From NCBI RefSeq assembly GCF_002105535.1, contig NZ_CP015848.1, positions 1,759,191-1,823,190 of the forward strand: a DNA stretch of 64,000 nt, in the 5' to 3' direction. Origin of the DNA: Magnetospirillum sp. ME-1 (GTDB lineage: Bacteria; Pseudomonadota; Alphaproteobacteria; Rhodospirillales; Magnetospirillaceae). The notes below the pieces were generated by a model. That model made no database searches, had not been told where the DNA came from, and saw only the letters and a list, made by a program, of their open reading frames with translations. Position numbers and translations under genes: made by a program. Positions 44,633 to 52,998 of this stretch are shown in pieces. Each line of letters begins with the position of its first letter. Position 1 is the first letter of the stretch.

Positions 44633-46714
44633 ATGTCCCAGGGCAGCGACACGAATACCGGTCGGCGCAGGATGGATCAGGCGGCCAATCTGCTGGTCCG
44701 GGCCACCGAGGCCCTGCTGCAGGCCTCGGACGAGCTGGAACTGCTGGACCAGATCTGCCTGATCGGCGCCGAGGCCGGTCACCGCCTCACCTGGATCGGC
44801 TATGCCGGACAGCCGCCGGACCGCAAGGTGACGGTCATGGCCCGCGCCGGTTATGCGGTCGATTACCTGAACGATCTCACGGTCAGCTGGAACGACGATC
44901 AGTTCGGCCAGGGCCCCACCGGCATCGCCATCCGCACCGGTCAGCCCTATGTGGTCGCCGACACCCGCACCGACCCGATCTTCGCGCCCTGGAGCGCCAA
45001 GGCCGAGCTCTTCGGCTTCCGCTCCAGTGTCGCCCTGCCGGTGGGTGAAGGCGACAGCCGCATCGGCGCCCTGATGTTCTATGCCGCCCAGCCCGGCATG
45101 TTCGACACCCAGGTGGTCAGCATGCTGATGGGAGTGGCGCGCAATCTGTCCCACGGCATCGCCACGCTGCGCATGCGGTCGCGGCACCAGCAGATCGCCA
45201 GGGAACTGGCCGAAAGCGAGCAGCGCTACCGTTCCCTGGTGGAACTGGCCCCCGACGCCATCGTCGTCCACGGCCACGGCTCGATCCTGTTCGCCAACCA
45301 GGCGGCCATCCATGCCTTCGGCGCCAGTTCCTGGGCGCCGCTCACCGGGCGGCCGGTGCTCGACCTGGTTCACCCCGACAGCCGGGGCGACGCGCTGGAA
45401 CGCCTCGACTCGCCGCCGCCGGGCCATATCCTCAATCATTATCGCCTGTTGCGGCTGGACGGCACCCCCTTCGAGGCCGAGGTCCTGGCCTGCTCCATCT
45501 CGTTTCGGGGCCTGCCGGCCCGCCTGCTGGTGGTCCGCGACATCAGCGAGCGCACACGGGTGCAGGAGACCCTGCTGCAGACCGCCAAGCTGGCCACATT
45601 GGGCGAGATGGCCGCCGGTCTGGTCCACGAGCTGTCCCAGCCGCTCAACATCATCCGCCTCACCGCCGAGGGCGCCCTGATGCTGATCGAGCGGAACAAG
45701 GCCAGCCAGGACTTCCAGACCCAGCAATTCACCATGATCGCTGAGCAATGCGAACGCACCGCCGAGATCATCGACGACATCCGCATCTTCTCGCGCCGCG
45801 ACACCACCCCCATCCAGGTCTTCGATGCCGCCCTGGCGGTGCGCTCGGCCATCGAGGTGCTGGAAGGCCAGTTCCGGCCCGACGGCATCTGCGTCCGCCA
45901 TGCCCTGCCCGCCGCCCCGCTGCCGGTGCGGGGGCGGCGCATCCAGTTGGAGCAGGTGATGATGAACCTGCTCAACAACGCCCATCACGCGCTGCGCGAT
46001 TCCAAGGACGCGATGCCGGCCGACTGGAACGGCGAGATTTCCGTCCGCGCCGACCGGCGGGACGATCACGTGGAAATTATCATCGCCGACAATGGCCCCG
46101 GCATTTCCGAATCCATGAAGGCCCATCTGTTCGAACCGTTCTTCACCACCAAGGACGCGGGGCGCGGCACCGGCCTCGGCCTGTCGGTCAGCCATGGGCT
46201 GATCACCGCCATGAAGGGGGAGCTGGCCCTGCAGGACAGCCCGGTGGGGGCCCGCTTCGCCATTTCCTTGCCGTTGGATCTGGACGCCGCCGGCCCGATC
46301 CCCCTGCCCTCGCTCTCGCCCTCTCCCGTGCAGGCCGGGTCCGGTGACGCCCACATCCTGGTGGTGGACGACGAGGCCACCGCCGCCCAGACCCTGGCCA
46401 GATACCTTCGGGAACTGGGCTACCGGGTCAGCGTCGCCGGAACCGGCATCGAAGCCTGGAAGCTGTTCTCCGATGACCCCGCCGATGTGGTCATCACCGA
46501 TCTGCGCATGCCGGCCGGCAATGGCGAGCAGCTGGTGGAGAGGCTGCGCGACTACGACCCATTGCTGCCCATCGTCATCGTCACCGGCCACCTGGGCGCC
46601 ACGGAACGGGTTGCCGCCAATCTGGAGGACGACCGCTGCGCCGTCCTGAAGAAGCCGGTGGCGCTGGGACAATTGGGCGAACTGGTGACTATTTTCCTCC
46701 AGCCGCCGACCTAG
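44633..46714 (+). CDS. hybrid histidine kinase (GAF, PAS, kinase, REC)
   Basis: The 693-residue soluble protein has a GAF domain at about 20-180 (GPTGIAIRTGQPYVVADTRT), a PAS domain at about 195-310, a HisKA segment with the phospho-His in LVHELSQPLNIIR, an ATPase with NLLNNAHHAL, DNGPGIS and GTGLGLSVS, and a C-terminal receiver domain with ILVVDDEA, the phospho-Asp in VVITDLRMP and the Lys in LKKPVAL. No membrane segments are seen. The GGGAGAGGG site fixes the ATG at 44633. A NarL-type regulator gene follows 119 bp later and is a plausible partner. Confidence 0.92.
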   Translation: MSQGSDTNTGRRRMDQAANLLVRATEALLQASDELELLDQICLIGAEAGHRLTWIGYAGQPPDRKVTVMARAGYAVDYLNDLTVSWNDDQFGQGPTGIAIRTGQPYVVADTRTDPIFAPWSAKAELFGFRSSVALPVGEGDSRIGALMFYAAQPGMFDTQVVSMLMGVARNLSHGIATLRMRSRHQQIARELAESEQRYRSLVELAPDAIVVHGHGSILFANQAAIHAFGASSWAPLTGRPVLDLVHPDSRGDALERLDSPPPGHILNHYRLLRLDGTPFEAEVLACSISFRGLPARLLVVRDISERTRVQETLLQTAKLATLGEMAAGLVHELSQPLNIIRLTAEGALMLIERNKASQDFQTQQFTMIAEQCERTAEIIDDIRIFSRRDTTPIQVFDAALAVRSAIEVLEGQFRPDGICVRHALPAAPLPVRGRRIQLEQVMMNLLNNAHHALRDSKDAMPADWNGEISVRADRRDDHVEIIIADNGPGISESMKAHLFEPFFTTKDAGRGTGLGLSVSHGLITAMKGELALQDSPVGARFAISLPLDLDAAGPIPLPSLSPSPVQAGSGDAHILVVDDEATAAQTLARYLRELGYRVSVAGTGIEAWKLFSDDPADVVITDLRMPAGNGEQLVERLRDYDPLLPIVIVTGHLGATERVAANLEDDRCAVLKKPVALGQLGELVTIFLQPPT

Positions 46715-46833
46715 TAATTTTTTCAGGGGCGCCTTGCTACTCCATTGTTTGTTCCAAAAAGCTTGTTTATACTTTCGAGTAGGTTGGGGCCCCTCTGGGG
46801 CGGGGGTATCTGTTTTATTTGGGAGCGGGACTC

Positions 46834-47502
46834 ATGCAAATCCTGGTGGCTGACGACCACAAGCTGGTCCGCGATGGCTTGAGGCCATTCCTGCAGGAAC
46901 TCGATCCGAGCGTGGAAATTCTGGACGCCGCCACCCTGGGCGAGGCCATCAAGGTTATCGAGGACAAGCCCGGAATCGGGCTGGTGCTGCTCGACCTGAT
47001 GATGCCGGGAATGGACGGCCTCTCCGGCCTGCAGCAGATCAAGGCCCGGGTGCCCGATACCCCGGTGGTGATCGTTTCCGGCTATTCCACCCGCGACCAC
47101 GTGGTGTCCGCCGTACAGGCCGGGGCCGCCGGCTTCATCCCCAAGACGGTCAGCGGCACCGCCATGGTCAACGCGCTGCGCCTGGTGCTGTCGGGAGAAA
47201 AGTACCTGCCGTCCAGCACCTTCTTCGAGGACCCCAGCAACCAGTCCATCACCCCGGTGGCCGCCAGGCCGGCCGGCGCCCCTCCGCCCTTCGACCGCCT
47301 GTCCCGGCGCGAGGGCGAGATCCTCGCCCAGCTGGTCGAGGGTCGCACCAACAAGGAAATCGCCATCGCGCTGTCGTTGCAGGAAATCACCATCAAGGTC
47401 CACCTGCGCAACGTCTACCGCAAGATCGGCGCCGCCAACCGCGCCCAGGCGGTCCGCATCGCCCTGCAATCGGGCTGGGTGATGCCGGAAGTCATCAACT
47501 GA
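46834..47502 (+). CDS. NarL/LuxR-type response regulator
   Basis: The 222-residue protein has a receiver domain (ILVADDHKLVRDGL, phospho-Asp in VLLDLMMPGMDG, Lys in IPKTVSG) and a LuxR-type HTH (LSRREGEILAQLVEGRTNKE, then TIKVHLRNVYRKIG). It binds DNA after phosphorylation. ATG at 46834 with GGGAGCGGGA upstream is preferred to a TTG 15 bp earlier. The hybrid kinase upstream lacks an output domain, so a phosphorelay from it to this regulator is a fair inference. Confidence 0.9.
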   Translation: MQILVADDHKLVRDGLRPFLQELDPSVEILDAATLGEAIKVIEDKPGIGLVLLDLMMPGMDGLSGLQQIKARVPDTPVVIVSGYSTRDHVVSAVQAGAAGFIPKTVSGTAMVNALRLVLSGEKYLPSSTFFEDPSNQSITPVAARPAGAPPPFDRLSRREGEILAQLVEGRTNKEIAIALSLQEITIKVHLRNVYRKIGAANRAQAVRIALQSGWVMPEVIN

Positions 47503-47549
47503 GGCGGATTTAACAGGCTGCGAAAAACGCGTTCCCCCTCCCTTTTTAT

Positions 47550-47655
47550 CGTCACCCCCGCGCAGGCGGGGGTCCATGCCGGGATGAGAACGAAGCTCTG
47601 CCGCACGATATTGAGCGGTGGGTGCATGGATTCCCGCTTTCGAGGGAATGACGGG
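47550..47655. repeat. palindromic dispersed repeat
   Basis: The unit starts CGTCACCCCCGCGCAGGCGG and ends, after a second hairpin (ATTCCCGCTTTCGAGGGAAT), with GACGGG, so the outer arms are roughly inverted. It is the familiar form of an intergenic REP-like element (CGTCATTCCCGCG-type). It separates the NarL gene from the convergent GGDEF gene. Confidence 0.6.
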
Positions 47656-47790
47656 AGTTTTTCTGCCCCCTGTTAAACGGCTCGGATAAGGCATCCTACT
47701 CTCTCTGAACACGGATGAATGATTTCCGTGTTCATCCGCGAGCGGTGCGTAGCGCCGCATCCGCGCCCTCCGTGTCTTCTGACTCAGAAA

Positions 47791-48531
47791 TCACCCCGGC
47801 AGGCCGCGCCTTGCCCGGTCGGCGGCGGCGACGGCGGATTCGGCGTTCTCGCCCGGCTGCAGCACATGGTAGCCGGAAAACAACGCGAAGCTGTGAACGT
47901 CGCCCTGCCAGTAGAAGGGCTGCAGGTTGATGCGCTCCATGATGTCGCGCACCTTGTCGCGGGCGGCGGCCAGTTCGGTCCCCGACAGCAGCAGCGCGAA
48001 ATCGCTGCCCCCCATCAGCCCCACCGGGTCCGAGGTGCGCAGCGATCCCACCAGATGGGCGGTGACGTGGCGCAACGCCCCGTCGCCGGCGGCCAGCCCC
48101 TGGGCCTGACGCAAATGCTCGATTCCCGCCACGTGCAGCAGCACCAGGGTGCCCGAGCCGTGCCCGATGCTGAGCAGCGCCTCCAGTTCCCGGATGAAGC
48201 CGCGGCGGTTGAGCGCCGGGACCACCGGATCACGCTCGGCCAGCCCCTCCAGGAACGCCTGGCGGCGGCGGGATTGCGACTCCATCCAGCGCAGCCGGTC
48301 GGCCTCGCCCAGCAGGCCGGTCACCGCCTTCAGCACCGCCGGCGTGATGGCGGCGTCGGGCAGCCCCAGGATCGAGGCCACATCGGCGATACTGTGCTGG
48401 ATATGGGGAGGTTCGTTGGGCGGATAGGGCGAATGGGGATGATGGCCCGGCGGATGCGAATCCCTGTCGAGGGCGTATTCGTTGACATGCCCGACGGAAT
48501 AGACCGGATCGCTGCGAAACTGGTTGGCCAT
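47791..48531 (-). CDS. degenerate GGDEF-domain protein
   Basis: The 246-residue protein has a His/Pro-rich N-terminus, a helical middle and a C-terminal GGDEF-like domain at about 95-246 ([20 protein letters not shown]) whose signature reads GGSDF instead of GGDEF or GGEEF. The loss of the first acidic residue suggests no diguanylate cyclase activity; it could bind c-di-GMP or GTP or act in protein contacts. The ATG at 48531 has GGGGGAA upstream. It is divergent from purE. Confidence 0.75.
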   Translation of the reverse strand: MANQFRSDPVYSVGHVNEYALDRDSHPPGHHPHSPYPPNEPPHIQHSIADVASILGLPDAAITPAVLKAVTGLLGEADRLRWMESQSRRRQAFLEGLAERDPVVPALNRRGFIRELEALLSIGHGSGTLVLLHVAGIEHLRQAQGLAAGDGALRHVTAHLVGSLRTSDPVGLMGGSDFALLLSGTELAAARDKVRDIMERINLQPFYWQGDVHSFALFSGYHVLQPGENAESAVAAADRARRGLPG

Positions 48532-48679
48532 GCTTCCCCCCACGGGAAGTACGATTTCAAGGCATGGTAGCACAGGGGCAACAAGCCTGTCCGAATTTTC
48601 AGCATTCCGTTCTTGCGTCCGGGGCGCGTCTGCATATAATTCCGCCCTTTCTCTTCCCGAGGCAGGGCAGGAACACAGC

Positions 48680-49201
48680 ATGGGCAAAGCAGCCCCCCCC
48701 CAGGTCGGCATCATCATGGGCAGCCAGTCGGACTGGGAGACCATGCGCCACGCCGCCCAGGTGCTTTCCGACCTCGGCATCGCCTTCGAGACCCGGGTGG
48801 TTTCGGCCCACCGCACGCCCAAGCGTCTCTACGACTACGCCACTTCGGCCAAGGGCCGCGGGCTGAAGGTGATCATCGCCGGCGCCGGCGGCGCCGCCCA
48901 CCTGCCCGGCATGGCCGCCGCCATGACCACGCTGCCGGTGTTCGGCGTGCCGGTGGAGAGCAAGGCGCTGAAGGGCATGGACTCGCTGCTCTCCATCGTC
49001 CAGATGCCCGGCGGCATTCCGGTGGGCACCCTGGCCATCGGAAAGGCGGGCGCCACCAATGCCGCCCTGCTGGCCGGAGCGGTGATCGCCCTGATGAATC
49101 CCGAGGTCGACTCCGCCCTGGAGGCCTGGCGCGCCCGCCAGACCGATTCCGTGGCCGAGGCCCCGGTTGACCCCGAATCCTCCGACCTGATCCGCCCGTG
49201 A
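48680..49201 (+). CDS. purE: N5-carboxyaminoimidazole ribonucleotide mutase
   Basis: The 173-residue protein is class I PurE of purine synthesis, converting N5-CAIR to CAIR. The family core is plain: [24 protein letters not shown], the loop [16 protein letters not shown] and [20 protein letters not shown]. It is coupled to purK by a 4-bp GTGA overlap, and the two enzymes act in succession. Confidence 0.97.
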   Translation: MGKAAPPQVGIIMGSQSDWETMRHAAQVLSDLGIAFETRVVSAHRTPKRLYDYATSAKGRGLKVIIAGAGGAAHLPGMAAAMTTLPVFGVPVESKALKGMDSLLSIVQMPGGIPVGTLAIGKAGATNAALLAGAVIALMNPEVDSALEAWRARQTDSVAEAPVDPESSDLIRP

Positions 49202-50310
49202 GCAACGATCCCCAGTCGTCGCCGCTGCCGCCCGGCAGCACCATCGGCATCATCGGCGGCGGCCAGTTGGGCCGCATGGCCGCCCTGGCGGCGGCGCGCC
49301 TGGGCTATCGCGTCCATATCTTCACCCCGGAGACCGGCTCCCCCGCCGCCCAGGTGAGCGACGCCGCCACCATCGCCCGCTACGACGACCAGGACGCCAT
49401 CGAGCGCTTCGTGCGCTCGGTGGACGTGGTGACCTTCGAATTCGAGAACATTCCGGCGGAAAGCGTGCGGCACATGGCCCTGCACGTGCCGGTGCGTCCG
49501 TGCTGGAGCGTGCTGGAAACCGCCCAGGACCGCATCAACGAGAAGCGCTTCTTCAACTCCATCGGCATCGAGACCGCGCCTTGGGCTGCGGTGGGCAGCC
49601 TGGACGAGCTGCGCCGGGCCATCGACGAGATCGGGCGGCCCGCCGTGCTGAAGACCGCCCGGCTGGGCTATGACGGCAAGGGCCAGGTCAAAATCGGCCC
49701 CGACACCGACCTGGCGGAAGCCTGGGCGGCACTGGGCAAGGGCCTGGACCAGGCCGGCCAGGGCGTGCTGGAGGGCTTCATCGACTTCCTGGGCGAGATC
49801 TCGGTGATCGTGGCGCGAGGGCAGGACGGTGAATGGGCGGCCTTCGATCCGGTGTGGAACGTCCACCGTGACCACATCCTCGACACCACCACCGTTCCCG
49901 CTCCCATCGCGCCGTCGCTGATCGGTCAGGCCATGGACATCGCGCACCGCGCCGCCGAGGCGCTGGGCGTGGTCGGCCTGCTGGCGGTGGAGATGTTCGT
50001 CACGCCCAACGGCCTGCTGGCCAACGAGATGGCGCCCAGGCCCCACAATTCCGGCCACTGGACCATGGACGCCTGCGTCACCGACCAGTTCGAGCAGTTC
50101 GTCCGCGCCGTCTGCGGCCTGCCGCTCGGCTCGCCCGAACGGCATTCCGACGCCGAGATGAAGAACCTGATCGGCGACGACGTCGACCAGTGGCTGGACA
50201 TCCTGAAGGACCCCACGGCGCGCCTGCACCTCTACGGCAAGGCCGAGGCCCGGCCCGGCCGCAAGATGGGCCACGTCAACCGGATCGCGCCCCGCTCCGA
50301 CCGTTCCTGA
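49198..50310 (+). CDS. purK: N5-carboxyaminoimidazole ribonucleotide synthase
   Basis: The 370-residue ATP-grasp enzyme makes N5-CAIR from AIR, bicarbonate and ATP for PurE. It starts with the nucleotide motif [11 protein letters not shown], has the ATP-grasp segments [11 protein letters not shown] and [13 protein letters not shown]. Start is GTG at 49198 overlapping the purE stop. Confidence 0.97.
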   Translation: MSNDPQSSPLPPGSTIGIIGGGQLGRMAALAAARLGYRVHIFTPETGSPAAQVSDAATIARYDDQDAIERFVRSVDVVTFEFENIPAESVRHMALHVPVRPCWSVLETAQDRINEKRFFNSIGIETAPWAAVGSLDELRRAIDEIGRPAVLKTARLGYDGKGQVKIGPDTDLAEAWAALGKGLDQAGQGVLEGFIDFLGEISVIVARGQDGEWAAFDPVWNVHRDHILDTTTVPAPIAPSLIGQAMDIAHRAAEALGVVGLLAVEMFVTPNGLLANEMAPRPHNSGHWTMDACVTDQFEQFVRAVCGLPLGSPERHSDAEMKNLIGDDVDQWLDILKDPTARLHLYGKAEARPGRKMGHVNRIAPRSDRS

Positions 50311-50417
50311 CGGCCAAGCGATGACGATTTCGTAACCAAGCGATTTCGACGTTGACCCCCGCCCTATATTGCCGGATTTTTACTGCCGGTTATTACCCCT
50401 AGAACTATGGGATTGCC

Positions 50418-51029
50418 TTGGAAGAGCTGGTTGTCCACGTCCTGACCGAATACGGATACCTGCTCTATCCGCTCATCACCGCCTGGACCTTCGTCGAGGG
50501 CGAGACGGTGGTGATCGTCACCGGCGTGCTGGCCTCGGAAGGCCGCTTCCGCATCAATGTGGAACTGCTGGCCCTGGCGGCCCTGACCGGCAGCTTTTTC
50601 GGCGACCAGCTCTACTACTACATCGGCCGCAAGTACGGCGCGCCGCTGCTCAAGCGCTGGCCCAGCCTGACGGGCCGCATCGACTGGGCCTTCGAGACCG
50701 TCAACCGCAGCCCGGCCATCTTCATCCTGTCGTTCCGCTGGATCTACGGCGTGCGCAACGTGGCGCCCTTCATCGTCGGCATCGCCGGAGTGCCGCGCGT
50801 CAAGTATCTGGTGCTGAACTTCATCGCAGCCGCCATCTGGGCCCATTCCTTCGCCTGGGGCGGCTATCTCATGGGCCGCAAGCTCGAGGAATGGCTGGGC
50901 GACAGCAAGTGGTTCGTGCTGGGCGGCTTCATCCTCTTCATGATCGCCTTCGGGGTATTCGGCGCCCTGCGTGGCCGCTCCCAATCCACCGCAAAGCCGG
51001 CCCCGGAGCCGTCCGACTCCGCTCAGTAA
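50418..51029 (+). CDS. DedA-family membrane protein
   Basis: The 203-residue protein has the DedA/VTT features: the acidic motif FVEGETVVIVTG, the segment GDQLYYYIGRKYG and the conserved F-R-x(2)-Y-G run SFRWIYGVRN-VAPFIVG, plus four or more membrane helices. DedA proteins help flip undecaprenyl phosphate or phospholipids across the inner membrane and maintain proton motive force. The start is TTG at 50418. It is convergent with the transglycosylase gene; the two stop regions overlap by 7 bp. Confidence 0.85.
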   Translation: MEELVVHVLTEYGYLLYPLITAWTFVEGETVVIVTGVLASEGRFRINVELLALAALTGSFFGDQLYYYIGRKYGAPLLKRWPSLTGRIDWAFETVNRSPAIFILSFRWIYGVRNVAPFIVGIAGVPRVKYLVLNFIAAAIWAHSFAWGGYLMGRKLEEWLGDSKWFVLGGFILFMIAFGVFGALRGRSQSTAKPAPEPSDSAQ

Positions 51030-51829
51030 CGGGTGGCGGTGTTCAGCGAATTGCGCGCTTCCTGGAAACGGACCCGGCGCAGCTGGTATTCGGCCACCCG
51101 GGCCTTGCGGTAGGCGTCGGCGATGCGGCCGGCCTCGTCGCGCGCCGCCTGGGCGCTTTCCCGCCACGCCTTGCGCATCTCCTCCACCTGGGCGTTGCCC
51201 GGCACCTGACGCAGCGGCGGAGCCGATGGCACCGGCTTGACCCGGGCCGAAGCCACCTGGGTGCCGCCGGCGGTGTTGGGCGGAGCGTTCCACACCTTCA
51301 TCAGCCGCTCGCGGTAGGCGGCGGCCAGATGGGGAGTCTGGGAATGGTAATAGGATGCCGCCGTCGGCCAGTGGTTGGTGGCTCCGAACAGCCCTTTGAG
51401 GAAGCGGGCGGCATAGGCCACGTTGGCCGCCGGGTCGAAGGCTTCGTCCAGATTGGCGAAGGCGTTGGGATGGTGGCGCAGGTTGACCTGCATGCAGCCC
51501 ACGTCGATGTTCTGCACGCCCCGGGCCTTGAGGCGCTTCACCTCGGCGATGGCTTCGGCCTTGCTGGGCAAATATCGCCCCTGCCCCTCGGCCATCACCG
51601 TCCATGGCCAGGCAATAACTGCCTTGTGCTGGGAATCGTAGCGGCCCGATTCGACGATGGAAATGGAGTGCAGCAACGCGGTGGGAATGCCGTAAAGGCG
51701 CTCCTGAACGGCGGCCTCGGCGGCGCACAAACCCTCGTTCGCCACCGTGGGAACGGCGTGGGCGGGAAACGCCGCGACGGCCAGCGCCGCGCCCAATCCC
51801 ACCATCCATGCCATTCGCCGAACCGTCAT
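51023..51829 (-). CDS. lytic transglycosylase (SLT domain)
   Basis: The 268-residue product has a signal peptide (MAWMVGLGAALAVAAFPAHA) and an SLT-type domain with the catalytic Glu in SISIVESGRYD and the motif VGCMQVNLRHHP (GxMQ-type). It cleaves glycan strands of peptidoglycan in the periplasm. The C-terminal third is charged and helical (QVEEMRKAWRESAQAARDEA), possibly a coiled coil. ATG at 51829 with GTGGAGCG upstream is preferred to the ATG at 51862. Confidence 0.87.
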   Translation of the reverse strand: MTVRRMAWMVGLGAALAVAAFPAHAVPTVANEGLCAAEAAVQERLYGIPTALLHSISIVESGRYDSQHKAVIAWPWTVMAEGQGRYLPSKAEAIAEVKRLKARGVQNIDVGCMQVNLRHHPNAFANLDEAFDPAANVAYAARFLKGLFGATNHWPTAASYYHSQTPHLAAAYRERLMKVWNAPPNTAGGTQVASARVKPVPSAPPLRQVPGNAQVEEMRKAWRESAQAARDEAGRIADAYRKARVAEYQLRRVRFQEARNSLNTATRY

Positions 51830-51978
51830 CACGCGCTCCACGAGCCCAAGAATTGTCGGCATTCTTGCACACCTCGTGCCAGGACTTCCACGATTCCCAC
51901 CGCAAAGTGGTCATACCTGTGTTGCGGCCACCAAAGGGGGAATTTAGGGGATTCGGCAGTTTTCCGCCGTTTTTTGCC

Positions 51979-52007
51979 TTGCCTCGCCCAGGCCCCATCG
52001 ATATATA
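51979..52007 (+). promoter_or_regulatory. sigma-70-like promoter of candidate sRNA
   Basis: TTGCCT (51979-51984) and TATATA (52002-52007) are 17 bp apart. A purine start about 7 bp downstream would begin a transcript at about 52014-52016. Confidence 0.5.
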
Positions 52008-52014
52008 TTGCAGT

Positions 52015-52107
52015 GCAGCAAAGGACAGTCCTCGGACCCCTTTTCTGCTTTCTTGGACGTTTCCTCCCTAAACTCAAGCCGCTGGGGCGACCCAGCGGCT
52101 TTTTTTC
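52015..52107 (+). ncRNA. candidate small RNA of about 93 nt
   Basis: A stretch with no open frame lies between a good promoter and a textbook terminator. It contains an exposed-looking TTTCCTCCC segment (about 52060-52068) complementary to Shine-Dalgarno sequences, as in AbcR-type or CUUCCUCCC-loop sRNAs of alphaproteobacteria that act with Hfq. No homologue is claimed. Confidence 0.5.
52077..52106 (+). terminator. strong rho-independent terminator
   Basis: AGCCGCTGGG (52077-52086) and CCCAGCGGCT (52091-52100) form a perfect 10-bp stem with a GCGA loop, followed by a run of seven T. It ends a plus-strand transcript though no gene lies just upstream. Confidence 0.9.
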
Positions 52108-52308
52108 TGTGTTTTCAATGAATTGCGTCATACATTAGGCATCCATTATTTATATTGAAATGTGAATAGAAAATGTGACCAGTCGTTGCGAATCCCAAGC
52201 GCTCTCGACGCGCGCATTATTTCAGCCCTCAAGCAGCGCAGCTCGCCACAACGGCCATTAAACGGCATTTTTTAAAAGGCCTTACACCACCTCAGGTTAT
52301 ATATACCA

Positions 52309-52326
52309 CTGTAGGCAACCCTACAG
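52309..52326 (+). promoter_or_regulatory. operator-like dyad 1 of restriction operon
   Basis: CTGTAG-N6-CTACAG, perfect 6-bp arms (7 with the next base pair). The same geometry recurs 56 bp downstream. Confidence 0.6.
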
Positions 52327-52364
52327 CATTTTCCATTGACCGCGGCGCAGGTGCGCGCAATACT

Positions 52365-52382
52365 CTGTAGCGTGAGTTACAG
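52365..52382 (+). promoter_or_regulatory. operator-like dyad 2 overlapping first ribosome site
   Basis: CTGTAG-N6-TTACAG, extended outward by CT/AG. It overlaps the AGAGGA ribosome site of the first gene, so a bound regulator or an RNA hairpin could block translation or transcription of the whole operon. Confidence 0.6.
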
Positions 52383-52392
52383 AGGAATTTCC

Positions 52393-52998
52393 ATGCGCCT
52401 TTCCGATACATGCACCATCCACAGCGGCTTCACCGCCCGAGGCAAGCTGGAGTCCATCGATATCGGTGGCGTGCCCGCCATCCAGTTGCGTGACATTTCC
52501 GCCGAAGGCGCCGTCGATCCCCACCACCTCGCGCGAGTGCCGCTTGAAGGCGTTGCCGAGCGGTATTTCGTGCGCGCTGGAGACGTGCTTTTTCGGTCGC
52601 GTGGCGAGCGCACCACCGCCTGCGCCTTGGATGACCGTTTCATCGAGTCGGCGGTAGCGATCCTGCCGCTCATGGTGCTTCGTCCCAAGCGTGACATCGT
52701 GTTGCCGGGATATTTGGCATGGGCGATCAACCAGCCTGCCGCGCAGCGCCACTTCGACGGTTCGGCCTATGGCACCAACATCCGCATGGTGCCACGATCG
52801 AGCCTAGACGAACTCGAGATCGACATCCCCGACATCGTCATCCAGCAGAAGGTCGTCGCCATCGACGCCCTCGCCGAGCGTGAGCGGGAGTTGAGCATCT
52901 TGGCCGCCGAGAGGCGACGGTGGCTGACCGGCATGATCCTCGCAGATCGCATCAAGACTATGAGCCCCGCCGCCGGGCCAGAAAGGAAGACGAAATGA
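52393..52998 (+). CDS. half-size HsdS-like specificity protein
   Basis: The 201-residue protein has one target-recognition-type domain (VPAIQLRDISAEGAVDPHHL, then FRSRGERTTACAL, NIRMVPRSSLDELEIDIPD) and a C-terminal helix (QQKVVAIDALAERERELSIL) like the coiled spacer of HsdS. Full HsdS has two such halves; this has one. A half subunit could dimerise or swap with the full HsdS encoded later. RBS AGAGGA lies before ATG 52393. It is the first gene of the operon and its stop overlaps hsdM by ATGA. Confidence 0.75.
   Translation: MRLSDTCTIHSGFTARGKLESIDIGGVPAIQLRDISAEGAVDPHHLARVPLEGVAERYFVRAGDVLFRSRGERTTACALDDRFIESAVAILPLMVLRPKRDIVLPGYLAWAINQPAAQRHFDGSAYGTNIRMVPRSSLDELEIDIPDIVIQQKVVAIDALAERERELSILAAERRRWLTGMILADRIKTMSPAAGPERKTK

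Larger units (their letters stand above)
51830..52392. other. gene-free stretch with sRNA, terminator and operators
   Basis: No convincing protein gene lies here. It holds a candidate promoter and small RNA with a strong terminator (about 51979-52107), then an AT-rich segment (52130-52300) that marks the left border of the defence island, then two dyads ahead of the restriction operon (52309-52382). Confidence 0.6.

Noticed and set aside
43811..46672. One 953-codon minus-strand protein
   Set aside because: Only the last 230 codons are real (signal peptide and GTG start at 44503); the rest is antisense to the kinase.
43697..46714. One 1005-codon plus-strand protein covering the hybrid kinase and the LolA-like gene region
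   Set aside because: The first 312 codons are antisense to the LolA-like gene and read through the transposon end; the real kinase begins at 44633 with a good ribosome site.
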